A DNA stretch of 64,000 nt, taken from assembly GCA_027592025.1 (NCBI GenBank), contig JAQCIQ010000008.1, forward strand, positions 1-64,000. Direction: 5' to 3'. This DNA is from Bacteroidota bacterium. Its GTDB lineage: Bacteria > Bacteroidota > Bacteroidia > Flavobacteriales > Flavobacteriaceae. A program made the translations under genes and the position numbers. The notes under the pieces are model-generated. The model ran no database searches, was not told the origin of the DNA, and saw nothing but the letters and a program-made list of their open reading frames with translations. Positions 11,137 to 20,642 of the stretch are shown here, in pieces (position 1 is the stretch's first letter; each line of letters begins with the position of its first letter).

Positions 11137-13545
11137 TTAAAGCATGTATTGAATTGAAAAAACCGCATTAATTCCAGGGGCAGCAATCCCAGAGGAATAA
11201 GTCCTGTAGCGTTGATTTGTAAAATTTTCAATCGTTGCGGTTAGTCCTAAATCTTCATTGACTTTGTAGTGGGTTCGCAAGTTAAAGGTATGCCATGCTG
11301 GAGAATAAGGATTGCCATTGTCGTCCAAAGCATACAAATACGGTTTTTCACCCTCTGTTGGATTTAAGTCGTCCGCCGAAATTTCACCGTTATAAACCGC
11401 ATACAATTCCCACGACAAACGATCACCTTTCCAGTTGAGCTGTGTTTTACCAAAAGGTGGCGGCGCATGTCGTGCAGCATATTTCTTGCCATCAGATTCG
11501 GATTCTTTGCCTTTCATTAAACTGAAAGTAGATCGCAATTCCATTTTATCCGTAAAATCGTATTTTACACCTGCCTCAATTCCGTTGACCCACGTCATCG
11601 CTAAATTTTGAATAGCCTGAACATCGCTTAACTCGCCGTCGTAATATATTTGACTTTCTCCGTTGAGGGCAAAGTCTTCTCGGGTTAAGGCATTGTCGAG
11701 ATACGTAGAATAAGCTGAAAAATCAATCAAGAGGTTTGGCTTTGGTTTCCAAATGACCCCAATTTCGGCTCCATACGAATATTCTGGCACTAAGAAAGGG
11801 TTAGGAACGATAACCGAACCAGGTTCTGAGTCGAAGACCTTGCCCATGTCGTCGATGTTTGGGGCTCGGAAAGCTGTGGCCAAATTAGCTTTTAATTGAA
11901 ACTGCTCAACTGGCGAATAGCTGAAACCTAGTGTCCCTGTTGAGGCCGCCGAATTGTTAGTAGCTTCCGTGAAAGGAAAATTGTAATAAACATTGTTGTC
12001 TGTAAAGTCAATCTTGTTGATGACGTAGTTGTATCTCAATCCCGATTTCACTGTAAATTGGGGTGAATATTTAAAAGTTATGTTGACATAACATGCCATT
12101 GAGGTCCAAGTTGATCCATCGGGATAACGACTAGAAATAGGACTGATTTCATTGGTTTCTAGGTCTTTTTGTGACCCATTTGAATAGACCAAATTCCGAA
12201 TATATTCCAATCCATAATTCAATTTGATTTTTTCCGAAATGGGAAGCTCCAAATCCAAATTGGCCGAAAAAGCTTGGACGTTTTCATACCTTGATCTCAA
12301 TCGAGTTCCTTGATATTTCCTGTCGTGTCTGCTTTCTTTAAAATCCTGATGTGCAATAGTGAGCTTCATGTTGTCGAACAATGAGGAGCTACTGCCAAAT
12401 GATGTAACTTGAAGGTTAGTCATAAACCATTCTTGAGGCCCATAATACCATTGGGCGGATACTGGTCGATTGTTTTCATATAAAATCAAACGATCATATC
12501 TAGGGTAATCCGAAGTGGTTGTATAGTGCATTCCCAAATCAAAATGCAATCTTTCTTGAGCCCGATAGTGCACTTTTTGCATCAAATTCAACTGATTATA
12601 ACCCGAAAATCTTTGAATTCTTGGGTTCTCATTTTGTTGAATCTCATCCACGCCGTCGACAGTAACAACATAATCAGGTCTTAAATAATCCTCAGGACCA
12701 TGGCTTCCCATCTTCAAGTCGTCAAAATCAGTATAACTAACACTTGACAAATAGCCCCACTGCTTGGCTCCTAGAGAAGCTTCGGCATGAACTGCCTTTT
12801 CATTAGATGCACCGGAGTAACGGGCAACAGCCTGGCCATTAAATTCTAAATTTTCCGTAGTCGAAAGTTTAGGTTTTTTAGTGTAGAAATTCATCACGCC
12901 ACCAATAGCATCACTACCGTAGATAACAGACCCTGGGCCCGCAATAATTTCGGTTTGCTGGATCGCGAATGGATCAATCGAGATGATATTTTGGATATTT
13001 CCACTTCGAAATATGGCATTGTTCATTCTTACACCATCTACCGACAAGAACAGCCTGTTGGTGGCAAACCCTCGGATCATAGGACTCCCTCCTCCATATT
13101 GACTCTTTTGTACAAATACTTGCCCAGTGCTTTCCAACAAATCGGCGCTTGTTTGTGGATTGGTCAGCGCAATATCTGAAGATTTAATCGCGATTATTTT
13201 TTGTGGCACATCACGACGATTTTGCTCAAACTTTGAGGCTGAAATAACAATTGCTTCCAACGCTTGGGCGTTAGATTTCAAATAAAGTTCACTGCCTAGT
13301 TCATTTTTGGGCAACTGAACTGTTTCATGCAAAATGTGCTGAATTGTAATGACATCCGATTCGCCGAACTCGTCTAAAGACACCTTTCCCTTAAAGTCTG
13401 TAAATACAGAAACCGATAGGTCTTGATTATAAACAGCGGCTCCAATTACAGGTGACTGAGTGTCCTCGTCAAAAATAGCCAGCGTTTGGGCAAAAAAAAC
13501 GGACGTGTTTAACAAGCCAATTATAAAATAGAGATAATGCTTCAT
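11137..13545 (-). CDS. TonB-dependent receptor, heme/hemoglobin-receptor-like
   Basis: This 802-residue outer-membrane receptor has a signal peptide (about 1-19, ending SVFFAQ), a carboxypeptidase-regulatory-like domain (about 20-90) and a plug (about 98-235) with GGGSPMIRGFATNRLFLSVDGV followed by RMNNAIFRSGN. A plug of this style plus the barrel pair FRAP and NPFL (in AFRAPNIDDMG and VPNPFLVPEYS) resembles the FRAP/NPNL box of heme receptors. Heme or another iron complex is therefore the best guess for the ligand, but the pairing histidine was not verified. It lies in a minus-strand run porZ-recO-this-recX, with its start one base after the recO stop and recX immediately following. Confidence 0.85.
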   Translation of the reverse strand: MKHYLYFIIGLLNTSVFFAQTLAIFDEDTQSPVIGAAVYNQDLSVSVFTDFKGKVSLDEFGESDVITIQHILHETVQLPKNELGSELYLKSNAQALEAIVISASKFEQNRRDVPQKIIAIKSSDIALTNPQTSADLLESTGQVFVQKSQYGGGSPMIRGFATNRLFLSVDGVRMNNAIFRSGNIQNIISIDPFAIQQTEIIAGPGSVIYGSDAIGGVMNFYTKKPKLSTTENLEFNGQAVARYSGASNEKAVHAEASLGAKQWGYLSSVSYTDFDDLKMGSHGPEDYLRPDYVVTVDGVDEIQQNENPRIQRFSGYNQLNLMQKVHYRAQERLHFDLGMHYTTTSDYPRYDRLILYENNRPVSAQWYYGPQEWFMTNLQVTSFGSSSSLFDNMKLTIAHQDFKESRHDRKYQGTRLRSRYENVQAFSANLDLELPISEKIKLNYGLEYIRNLVYSNGSQKDLETNEISPISSRYPDGSTWTSMACYVNITFKYSPQFTVKSGLRYNYVINKIDFTDNNVYYNFPFTEATNNSAASTGTLGFSYSPVEQFQLKANLATAFRAPNIDDMGKVFDSEPGSVIVPNPFLVPEYSYGAEIGVIWKPKPNLLIDFSAYSTYLDNALTREDFALNGESQIYYDGELSDVQAIQNLAMTWVNGIEAGVKYDFTDKMELRSTFSLMKGKESESDGKKYAARHAPPPFGKTQLNWKGDRLSWELYAVYNGEISADDLNPTEGEKPYLYALDDNGNPYSPAWHTFNLRTHYKVNEDLGLTATIENFTNQRYRTYSSGIAAPGINAVFSIQYML

Positions 13546-13546
13546 A

Positions 13547-14266
13547 TCAATTAAATACTTGGTTCAAAATAGTGATAGACTTAGGTCGTCTAAAACCAGG
13601 CACATGCTGTTCAAAATAATCTAAAATTAATTGCAATAAAGCTTGTTTGCGCATGGCTGAAAGTTTCCATCCTCCACTGTTATCAAATTGCATGCCTAAA
13701 ATGAACTTGAAATCCGAAACCACTTCTCCTTTGACGAATTTATTTTCTTCATCTGTGTCGGTAAAACAACCTGATTTAAGGTCAAAATACTGATTGATGG
13801 GTTGATTTTGTTCTGGCGTACAACCCAAATAGCGCATGATTTTGGTCAAGAGCAGCAAGTGGAAATACCCACAACGGCCTTGATGATCAAACCAATGAAA
13901 GGCATTGGATAGAATTTCATACAGTTGAGGATCAGGTGAATCCTCATTTATCAAACTGCCAAGTACTTCAGAAAGAAATAAGGCAACAGTTGCCTTTTCA
14001 ATATCGCTGTGCAGGGATTCAAAGTGACTCTGTATTTTAAGATCTCTAAGATATTGGAGGCTTCTTTTTTCTTTGTGTTCTGCTTCAATGGCGATAATAG
14101 AAAGCGGCTGAAAATAGGCAGCTCTAAAAGGTCCTTTCCTATTTTTTAAGGCGCCTCGGATCAAGTAACTTCTTGCTCCATAAGACTCGGTAAAACATTT
14201 GACAATGAGGTCATTGTCTCTATATTTTATTTTGGTTAGCACAATAGCATGTGTCGAAATCAGCAT
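13547..14266 (-). CDS. recO: DNA repair protein RecO
   Basis: This 239-residue RecO of the RecFOR pathway anneals SSB-coated strands and helps load RecA at gaps. It has an N-terminal OB-fold (about 1-80, MLISTHAIVLTKIKYRDNDLIVKCF) and a C-terminal helical domain. The zinc-finger cysteines of many RecO proteins are only partly present (Cys141, Cys157 and Cys175 are scattered), so zinc binding is uncertain. The ATG abuts the TAG of the upstream porZ-like gene, and the downstream receptor starts one base after the TGA, which suggests a tightly coupled operon. The recO-porZ neighbourhood is common in Flavobacteriia. Confidence 0.93.
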   Translation of the reverse strand: MLISTHAIVLTKIKYRDNDLIVKCFTESYGARSYLIRGALKNRKGPFRAAYFQPLSIIAIEAEHKEKRSLQYLRDLKIQSHFESLHSDIEKATVALFLSEVLGSLINEDSPDPQLYEILSNAFHWFDHQGRCGYFHLLLLTKIMRYLGCTPEQNQPINQYFDLKSGCFTDTDEENKFVKGEVVSDFKFILGMQFDNSGGWKLSAMRKQALLQLILDYFEQHVPGFRRPKSITILNQVFN

Positions 14267-16591
14267 CTATCTTACAATAAGCAGTTTGAGTACCTTAGTT
14301 TCGAAGGTGTCTAAGTCAGACAATAAAATCAGATAAACCCCGGAAGCGACTTGACGGCCGTTCAAATTCTTTCCATCCCAGTAAGCGCTACCCCCATCTA
14401 TTTCGAGACTAAATCCTCGAAATCTTCTATTTTTGGCGCTTTCGGCTTCCGCCACCAGATTGCCTTCAATGTCTGTAATTTTTATGTTTACACTTTCCGT
14501 CAATCCAGATATTTTGACCTTCTCTACCTCAGTTCTGAACCCTGGCCGAACTGGATTGGGGTAAACAAACGCCTTATCGAGCTGATCTAAAGGCTGAGAA
14601 CCCCCTGAAGAGAACGCCACTAATCCTCGATCCGTAGCCAAATAGAGCAAACCGTTTTCAGTGTCTAGCGCGATGTCGTTAATATTGTTCGACGGTAAAG
14701 GGGAGTTGTCGATTGTAAAATGATAGAGGGTTCGTTGTCCGTCCGATGTTACATAATAAACCCCTGATCCTATGGTGCCGATCCACTTGTTGTTACTGCC
14801 ATCGACTTCAATATCGCTTATAAATTGCTCCTCAAGCAATTCTCGAGGCAATCCGTCTTCGACAAAAACTATGGGTTGCGTCGCTGGATTGGCAGCATTA
14901 AATATTCCAGAGGTGCTGTAAAGCACCCTCAGACCTAGTTGAGTCCCTACCCACAAAATCTCTTGACGATCCATAGCCAAAGCGGTCACATAATTGTTAG
15001 GAAGATTAGAAGACTGTCCGTTGATTTTAATCAATGAACCTCCATTAGTTTCGTTAAACGCAATGATACCAGAGCGATAGCCTCCAATAAATTTAGTTCC
15101 ATTCGAGGCAATGGCAATATCACTAAACCCAAATTCATCTACTAAAGGGTCATTGATGATCGAAGAAAAATCGAAGCTCTGCCATTGATTGCTATTAGGG
15201 TTATATGACTTTAGAGGTCGGGCAATTCTTGAGGAAACCGACCATAACAAGCCTTGAGCGTCAAACGCCAATGCCGACACGCGCACATCTTCATTGTCTG
15301 GAGAGCTTGATACAGATTCCAAACCACTGTTGTCTGCGGAAAAGCGGCGAAATGGTTCATAGTCTAATACTTCAAGGATTCCCTTGCCAAAAGAACTGAT
15401 AAAAGTTTTTGAATTGTTAAAGGGATCATTGGTAATGCTGTTCAAATTATAAGCTCCGAAAATACTGTCAAACTTTACATTGTTCCAAAGTTCATTGTTG
15501 AAATAACTGTATCCCAAATATCTTTTTGGATCTGGATTAAACGACGAAGAGTGCCCCCCATAAGTGGCCCATAATGTTCCTTTGTCCGCCGAAATTGAAA
15601 AAACGTCATTGTCTTGAAGTCCGTTCGGTATGATAGAATTTTGAACTCCCGATTGCCGCAAAATCACACCTTGTTTGTTGGTTCCAATCAGAATTCCGTT
15701 GGTCAATGCAATGGCGGTGTTGACTTGATAGTTGTCGTCAACCACAAAAACATCAATCAATCCAGTATTTTCATCGAAGGAGTCTACCCGATTTTGTTGA
15801 GTGGTCACTACGCCGACAGCGTTTGTGCGCAGATCTATAATTGGGGTGGGCAAATTGACTGCAGAGGTGATTGCACTGTTTTGGACAGAATAGAGCGTAT
15901 TGGCTCGCGAGGCAAACAGGCGATTGTTCGTTGATCCGACTCCGCTAAAATCGCCTGTAGCAATGGTATTCCAATTTTGAAAATCTACTAAATCCAATGA
16001 TAAATCCGCCTCTTTCAATCCGTTGTTGAGGCCACAGGCCGCATAAATTTTATTCTCAAAAACAGTGGTTTGAAGAACTGGAATTTGAGTTCCCAGGGTT
16101 CCGATGTAGAACGTGTCTCCAAATTCCATTTGATCCAAATCAAATTGCGAAATCCCATAATTTGTTGATACATAGACCAGTCCATCATGCTCATAAAAAT
16201 CATTGATGCGCTTATTTAGAGGTGGGATTGTAGGCTTGTTAACAATGTCGTAGACTTTATGCACTTCTGCATTTTCACCCAAAACCACTACTTCAATCAG
16301 CCCATTCTCATAGCCGACAATCAGTGAGTTAGAGGTGTTGCTCTGATAAAAAGCGGAAATGCTGTTACCTGACAGCCCATCGATTGTAGTGATGGTTTTT
16401 ATATCACCAGTTGACAAGTCATATTCAAACAAGGCATTATCAGCTGCCGCAAAAAACGCATTCGAAGTGCTGGAAAGCCCGACGATTTTATGGTAAGAAA
16501 AATGACCAAACCATTGGTTGGCTTGACTCAACAATGTTCTAGGAAATAAGAGTGTACAAAAAATTAAAAAGAAAAACCGCATGTCTCTCAT
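14267..16591 (-). CDS. porZ: PorZ-like protein: beta-propeller T9SS component with C-terminal sorting-type domain
   Basis: This is a predicted exported protein of about 774 residues with a signal peptide (MRDMRFFFLIFCTLLFPRTL, then LSQ). The bulk consists of repeated two-component-regulator-propeller-like blades (for example LSGNSISAFYQS, LPNNYVTALAMDRQEILWVG and LPSNNINDIALDTENGLLYL). The C-terminal 95 residues (FVYPNPVRPGF ... SGVYLILLSD ... VLKLLIVR) form a T9SS type-A-like sorting domain. This layout and the recO neighbour match PorZ, part of the type IX secretion attachment complex at the cell surface that helps deliver anionic LPS to the sortase in Porphyromonas. ATG codons at 16591 and 16582 both give a plausible signal peptide; the longer frame to 16603 would need a TTG. 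Confidence 0.87.
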   Translation of the reverse strand: MRDMRFFFLIFCTLLFPRTLLSQANQWFGHFSYHKIVGLSSTSNAFFAAADNALFEYDLSTGDIKTITTIDGLSGNSISAFYQSNTSNSLIVGYENGLIEVVVLGENAEVHKVYDIVNKPTIPPLNKRINDFYEHDGLVYVSTNYGISQFDLDQMEFGDTFYIGTLGTQIPVLQTTVFENKIYAACGLNNGLKEADLSLDLVDFQNWNTIATGDFSGVGSTNNRLFASRANTLYSVQNSAITSAVNLPTPIIDLRTNAVGVVTTQQNRVDSFDENTGLIDVFVVDDNYQVNTAIALTNGILIGTNKQGVILRQSGVQNSIIPNGLQDNDVFSISADKGTLWATYGGHSSSFNPDPKRYLGYSYFNNELWNNVKFDSIFGAYNLNSITNDPFNNSKTFISSFGKGILEVLDYEPFRRFSADNSGLESVSSSPDNEDVRVSALAFDAQGLLWSVSSRIARPLKSYNPNSNQWQSFDFSSIINDPLVDEFGFSDIAIASNGTKFIGGYRSGIIAFNETNGGSLIKINGQSSNLPNNYVTALAMDRQEILWVGTQLGLRVLYSTSGIFNAANPATQPIVFVEDGLPRELLEEQFISDIEVDGSNNKWIGTIGSGVYYVTSDGQRTLYHFTIDNSPLPSNNINDIALDTENGLLYLATDRGLVAFSSGGSQPLDQLDKAFVYPNPVRPGFRTEVEKVKISGLTESVNIKITDIEGNLVAEAESAKNRRFRGFSLEIDGGSAYWDGKNLNGRQVASGVYLILLSDLDTFETKVLKLLIVR

Positions 16592-16655
16592 AAAAGTATA
16601 CAATACTAACGACGGGCACGCGGTTTTAATGCAAAAAGAAAAGAGATAGTTAATT

Positions 16656-17999
16656 TTAGACTACTCCCTGGGCCAACATCGCGTCGGCAACCTTAACAAA
16701 TCCAGCAATGTTCGCGCCCTTGACATAGTCAACAGACCCGTCTGCATTTTTGCCGTACTTTACGCAAGCCGCATGAATGTCGTTCATGATGTTGAGCAAT
16801 TTGGCATCGACCTCTTCTGAAGACCAGCTTAGCCTTAGGCTGTTTTGACTCATTTCCAGGCCAGAAGTTGCAACTCCCCCAGCGTTAGATGCCTTTCCTG
16901 GTGCAAACAATACTTTTGCTCCCTGAAATTCTTCAACGGCCTCTGGAGTAGTTGGCATATTGGCTCCCTCCGCGACTGCTACAACTCCATTTGACACCAA
17001 GGATTTTGCGTCATCCCCGTTCAATTCATTCTGAGTGGCACAAGGCAAAGCAATATCACATTTCACACTCCAAGGACGTTTGTCAGCATGAAATGATGCC
17101 TTAGGAAAAGCCGAAATATACTCACTGATTCGGCCTCGTTGGATGTTTTTAAGCGTTTTTATGAATTCCAATTTTTCCGTATCAAACCCATCGGCATCAT
17201 GAATATAGCCCGATGAATCGGACATGGTTACGACTTTGCCTCCTTCTTGGATTACTTTTTCACAAGCAAACTGGGCAACATTTCCCGATCCAGAAATGAC
17301 AACCGTTTTATCTTTCAACGACTTGCCTTGCGTTGCAAGCATGTTTTTGGTAAAGTAAACTGCACCATAGCCCGTGGCTTCTGGACGAATCAAAGATCCT
17401 CCATAGGACAATCCCTTACCAGTTAAGACTCCTGTAAATTCGTTTCTAATGCGTTTGTATTGACCAAACATGTAGCCAATTTCACGTCCTCCAACACCAA
17501 TATCTCCAGCTGGAACGTCCGTGTCTGGTCCAATGTGACGACACAGTTCCGTCATAAAAGACTGGCAAAAACGCATCACTTCGTTATCCGACTTACCTTT
17601 AGGATCGAAATCAGAGCCGCCCTTACCGCCGCCCATGGGCAATGTAGTTAAGGCATTCTTAAAAACCTGTTCAAATCCTAAAAATTTCAAAATACTCAAG
17701 TTTACACTTGGGTGAAAACGCAAACCACCCTTATATGGGCCTATGGCAGAATTGAACTCCACGCGATAACCTCTATTGACTTGGGTTTGACCCTTGTCGT
17801 CTATCCACGGGACTCTGAAAATGATAGTGCGCTCTGGTTCAACCATGCGCTCAAGAAGCATTTTCCCTTGGTATTCTGGATTTGCAGCAATAAAAGGCAA
17901 AACGGTTTCTGCCACTTCATGTACCGCTTGAAGAAATTCAGGTTCATTTTGGTTCTTTTGAGAAACGTAGGAAACAAATTTGTCAGTCGATGTTGACAT
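16656..17999 (-). CDS. gdhA: NADP-type glutamate dehydrogenase
   Basis: This 447-residue hexameric-type enzyme interconverts glutamate with 2-oxoglutarate and ammonia, usually working in assimilation. Its family hallmarks are the substrate loop YKGGLRFHPSVNLSILKFLGFEQ (within residues 88-112), the catalytic lysine in LPMGGGKGGSDFDPKG (about 120-135) and the NAD(P)-binding domain VVISGSGNVAQFACEKV (about 233-249). An acidic/neutral residue after the strand (VVTMSDSSGYI) fits the NADP-type bacterial subfamily. It is a single gene, well separated from porZ downstream, with its own -7 box 41 bases upstream. Confidence 0.97.
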   Translation of the reverse strand: MSTSTDKFVSYVSQKNQNEPEFLQAVHEVAETVLPFIAANPEYQGKMLLERMVEPERTIIFRVPWIDDKGQTQVNRGYRVEFNSAIGPYKGGLRFHPSVNLSILKFLGFEQVFKNALTTLPMGGGKGGSDFDPKGKSDNEVMRFCQSFMTELCRHIGPDTDVPAGDIGVGGREIGYMFGQYKRIRNEFTGVLTGKGLSYGGSLIRPEATGYGAVYFTKNMLATQGKSLKDKTVVISGSGNVAQFACEKVIQEGGKVVTMSDSSGYIHDADGFDTEKLEFIKTLKNIQRGRISEYISAFPKASFHADKRPWSVKCDIALPCATQNELNGDDAKSLVSNGVVAVAEGANMPTTPEAVEEFQGAKVLFAPGKASNAGGVATSGLEMSQNSLRLSWSSEEVDAKLLNIMNDIHAACVKYGKNADGSVDYVKGANIAGFVKVADAMLAQGVV

Positions 18000-18040
18000 A
18001 GTTAAATAATGTTAGTTAAAGAGGCCTTTAAAAGTTCGGA

Positions 18041-18048
18041 CAAATATA
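18041..18048 (-). promoter_or_regulatory. -7 promoter box for gdhA (TATATTTG on minus strand)
   Basis: The minus strand reads TATATTTG, a match to TAnnTTTG, 41 bases before the gdhA ATG. The surrounding 135-base region up to the next gene is AT-rich. Confidence 0.55.
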
Positions 18049-18136
18049 AACTATCTTCAAATATGGCGAGATAAATTATTGCATTTTCAAATTGAACAGC
18101 ACTAAAAACACAATATGATAATATATTTTGATTTGA

Positions 18137-19276
18137 TTACCCCAAAGCTTGCTTCAAATCGGCCAATAAATCCTCAACATCTTCGATACCAACGCTCAAA
18201 CGGATGAGACTATCGGTAACCCCGCTTTTTTCTCTTTCTTCGCGAGGAATACTTGCATGGGTCATGCTCGCTGGATGCCCTGACAGCGATTCAACCCCGC
18301 CCAAAGACTCGGCTAAAGTGAAAAATTTCAATCGCTCAACCACCTCTACAGCAGACTCTAAAGTTCCTGCAGAAGTCGTAAAAGACATCATGCCACCAAA
18401 GTCCGACATTTGTTGTTGGGCTATTTTATGGTTAGGATGATTTGTTAGGCCAGGATAATACACGCGACCCACTTTGGGATGAGACGCTAGATAATTGGCT
18501 ATGATTAAGGCGTTTTCGCAATGTCGTTGAACCCTAACATGAAGCGTTTTGATTCCCCTCAACACGAGGAAGCAATCTTGGGGACCCGCAACAGCACCAC
18601 TTGCATTTTGAATAAAATACAATTGATCGGCCAGCGCTTTGTCTTTCACAACCAGCGCTCCCATCACCACATCGCTATGTCCTCCTAAATATTTGGTGGC
18701 GGAATGCATCACTATATCGGCACCCATGTCAAGTGGTTGCTGTAAGTAGGGAGTGGCAAAAGTGTTGTCAACGGCCAGCAAAATTGAATGTTTTTTGGCG
18801 ATAGATACCATGACTTTGATGTCAATAATATTTAACATGGGATTGGTCGGGGTTTCTATCCAGATTAACTTGGTGTTGGAATTGACATATTGTTCGATTG
18901 AAGAGGCGTCTCTCATTGAAACAAAATGAAACTTCACACCAAATCGTTCATAAATCTTGGTAAACAGCCGATAGGATCCGCCATACAAATCATTTGATGC
19001 GATAACCTCATCTCCTGGATTCAGTAATTTTATGACTGCATCAATGGCTGCTAAACCTGACCCAAAGGTGATACCATGGGCGCCGTTTTCAATACTGGCT
19101 AAAGCTTCCTCAAGAGCATGTCGTGTTGGGTTATGGGTTCGCGAATATTCAAAACCTTTATGTTTTCCTGGGCTTGACTGAGCATAGGTAGAAGTTTGAT
19201 AAATTGGAGGCATAACCGAGCCGTAAGCTGGGTCTGGAGCTTGTCCACCATGTATAGTTTTAGTATTGAATTTCAC
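18137..19276 (-). CDS. Cys/Met metabolism PLP enzyme, cystathionine gamma-synthase/lyase type
   Basis: This 379-residue PLP enzyme belongs to the trans-sulfuration family, which works in methionine and cysteine metabolism. The PLP lysine is in HSATKYLGGHSDVVMG (Lys195). FGSGLAAI (71-78), the aspartate in AVDNTFATPYLQQPL (Asp170) and SLGGVESLSGHPASMTH near the C-terminus are family signatures. Gamma-synthase and gamma-lyase are hard to separate by eye; the SLGGVESL segment and length fit either. The start codon is GTG. It lies divergent from the ArsC-like gene, with both -7 boxes in the 87 bases between them. Confidence 0.9.
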   Translation of the reverse strand: MKFNTKTIHGGQAPDPAYGSVMPPIYQTSTYAQSSPGKHKGFEYSRTHNPTRHALEEALASIENGAHGITFGSGLAAIDAVIKLLNPGDEVIASNDLYGGSYRLFTKIYERFGVKFHFVSMRDASSIEQYVNSNTKLIWIETPTNPMLNIIDIKVMVSIAKKHSILLAVDNTFATPYLQQPLDMGADIVMHSATKYLGGHSDVVMGALVVKDKALADQLYFIQNASGAVAGPQDCFLVLRGIKTLHVRVQRHCENALIIANYLASHPKVGRVYYPGLTNHPNHKIAQQQMSDFGGMMSFTTSAGTLESAVEVVERLKFFTLAESLGGVESLSGHPASMTHASIPREEREKSGVTDSLIRLSVGIEDVEDLLADLKQALG

Positions 19277-19300
19277 AGTTAGGAGGTTTAAAGTGTCTTA

Positions 19301-19308
19301 CAAATTTA
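19301..19308 (-). promoter_or_regulatory. -7 promoter box for the trans-sulfuration gene (TAAATTTG on minus strand)
   Basis: The minus strand reads TAAATTTG, matching TAnnTTTG, 24 bases before the GTG start. It is paired with the divergent plus-strand box at 19335-19342, 26 bases away. Confidence 0.5.
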
Positions 19309-19334
19309 GTTTTATTTTTTGGTCACAGGATCAT

Positions 19335-19342
19335 TATATTTG
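19335..19342 (+). promoter_or_regulatory. -7 promoter box for the ArsC-like gene (TATATTTG)
   Basis: TATATTTG matches TAnnTTTG and ends 21 bases before the ATG at 19364. It lies back to back with the minus-strand box for the trans-sulfuration gene. Confidence 0.5.
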
Positions 19343-19363
19343 AGTAGAATATAAACAACCGAC

Positions 19364-19720
19364 ATGCGTGCTTTCTTTTATTTAAAAACCTGCAATACTT
19401 GTATAAAAATTCAAAACCAACTCAAGCTGCCAGAAGAGATTGAGCTCCGTGAACTCAAATCCAAACCCATCACGGCTATCGAATTGGAACATCTCCAAAC
19501 GCTTTCGGGGTCCTATGAATCTTTATTCAACCGACGGTCAAAACTGTATACCAGCATGGGGCTGAAGCACGAGGCGCTATTGGAGAAAGACTATCGTCAT
19601 TACATACTGGATCATTATTCTTTCTTGAAAAGACCCGTTCTGATTTTGGACGACAAAATTTATATTGGAAACAGTAAAAAAGAAGTGGACGGGGCATTGA
19701 ATCATCTCCAAAGTCTTTAG
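19364..19720 (+). CDS. ArsC/Spx-family thioredoxin-fold protein
   Basis: This 118-residue cytoplasmic protein has the arsenate reductase-like thioredoxin fold. A redox CxxC motif lies near the N-terminus (KTCNTCIKI, Cys10 and Cys13), and the ArsC-type tail is recognisable (LLEKDYRHYILDHYSFLKRPVLILDDKIYIGNSKKEVDG, about 72-110, including the RPVL cis-proline loop). True arsenate reductases of this class use a single Cys and a three-arginine set that is not evident here, so arsenate reduction is uncertain. An Spx-like or glutaredoxin-like role is possible. It is a short single-gene unit followed by the yicC promoter. Confidence 0.8.
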   Translation: MRAFFYLKTCNTCIKIQNQLKLPEEIELRELKSKPITAIELEHLQTLSGSYESLFNRRSKLYTSMGLKHEALLEKDYRHYILDHYSFLKRPVLILDDKIYIGNSKKEVDGALNHLQSL

Positions 19721-19757
19721 CTCTGCATCCTTTACTAAATAAAGGCCGCGGAATTGC

Positions 19758-19765
19758 TATCTTTG
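19758..19765 (+). promoter_or_regulatory. -7 promoter box (TATCTTTG) for yicC-gmk-nadD
   Basis: TATCTTTG matches TAnnTTTG, 19 bases before the yicC ATG and after the end of the ArsC-like gene. It is the likely start of the three-gene unit. Confidence 0.55.
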
Positions 19766-19784
19766 CAGGGCAAAAACAATATTT

Positions 19785-20642
19785 ATGTTAGCATCCATGA
19801 CAGGATTTGGGAAAGCATCATGCACCCTGCCAGACAAGACGATAACTGTCGAAATGAAGGCTTTGAACAGCAAGAATTTAGACCTCAACATTCGCATGTC
19901 GTCGGCCTATCGCGATCAAGAAATGACCATGAGGAAGCGCATTGCCGAAGATCTTAGTAGAGGAAAGATTGACGTCTTTATTCATACCGAGTCCAATCTT
20001 AGCAGCACCAAGGATGTGATCAACGAAGAGGTCGTTAAGGCTTACATGGCTCAGATGAAAGAAATTGCCGATGGTGACGATGTCAACCATCTGCAAATTG
20101 CCATGAGGCTTCCCGATGTTTTGCAATCGCGCAAAACCGAACTGGATGATAAAGAATTGGAAGCCGTTTGGATCACTTTAGAGGCGGCCATTGTGGACCT
20201 AAACAGTTATCGCAACAACGAAGGGGCTGTGCTAAAAATTGATTTTGAAATGCGCATAGCAACAATTGCCGCTCAATTAGAGCAGATCAAAACAATGGAG
20301 CCGCTTCGCATTCAAAAAATCAATGATCGCTTAAGGAAAAGTGTTGCAGACTTGGAAGCCCATGTCGATGAAAACCGATTTGAACATGAGCTTATTTTTT
20401 ATTTGGAAAAACTCGATATTACAGAAGAGATTGTTCGACTCAAAAACCATTTGAATTACTTTGTTAAAACCCTGAATCTGGACGAATCAAGCGGGAAAAA
20501 ATTGGGTTTTATTTCTCAAGAAATGGGCAGAGAAATCAACACCATTGGCTCCAAAGCGAATGACTCCGAAATGCAACAATTGGTCGTTCAAATGAAGGAT
20601 GAATTAGAAAAAATCAAAGAACAACTGCTCAACGTACTGTAA
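19785..20642 (+). CDS. yicC: YicC-family endoribonuclease
   Basis: This 285-residue YicC/YloC family protein belongs to a group shown in other bacteria to have endoribonuclease activity. The N-terminal family motif is present (MLASMTGFGKASC, then EMKALNSKNLDLNIRM, about 24-39), as are the C-terminal YicC/DUF1732 signatures RFEHELIFYLEKLDITEEIVRL followed by NHLNYF and KLGFISQEMGREINTIGSKAND (about 205-265). The acidic and histidine residues EHEL and DITEE are those conserved across the family. The stop overlaps the gmk start (TAATG), so translation is probably coupled. An internal ATG at 19797 (MTGFGK) is a possible alternative start. Confidence 0.92.
   Translation: MLASMTGFGKASCTLPDKTITVEMKALNSKNLDLNIRMSSAYRDQEMTMRKRIAEDLSRGKIDVFIHTESNLSSTKDVINEEVVKAYMAQMKEIADGDDVNHLQIAMRLPDVLQSRKTELDDKELEAVWITLEAAIVDLNSYRNNEGAVLKIDFEMRIATIAAQLEQIKTMEPLRIQKINDRLRKSVADLEAHVDENRFEHELIFYLEKLDITEEIVRLKNHLNYFVKTLNLDESSGKKLGFISQEMGREINTIGSKANDSEMQQLVVQMKDELEKIKEQLLNVL

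Noticed and set aside
12850-13200. Possible second plug-like gene on the plus strand
   Set aside because: The short plus-strand frames here are complements of the receptor plug region and lack any start context.
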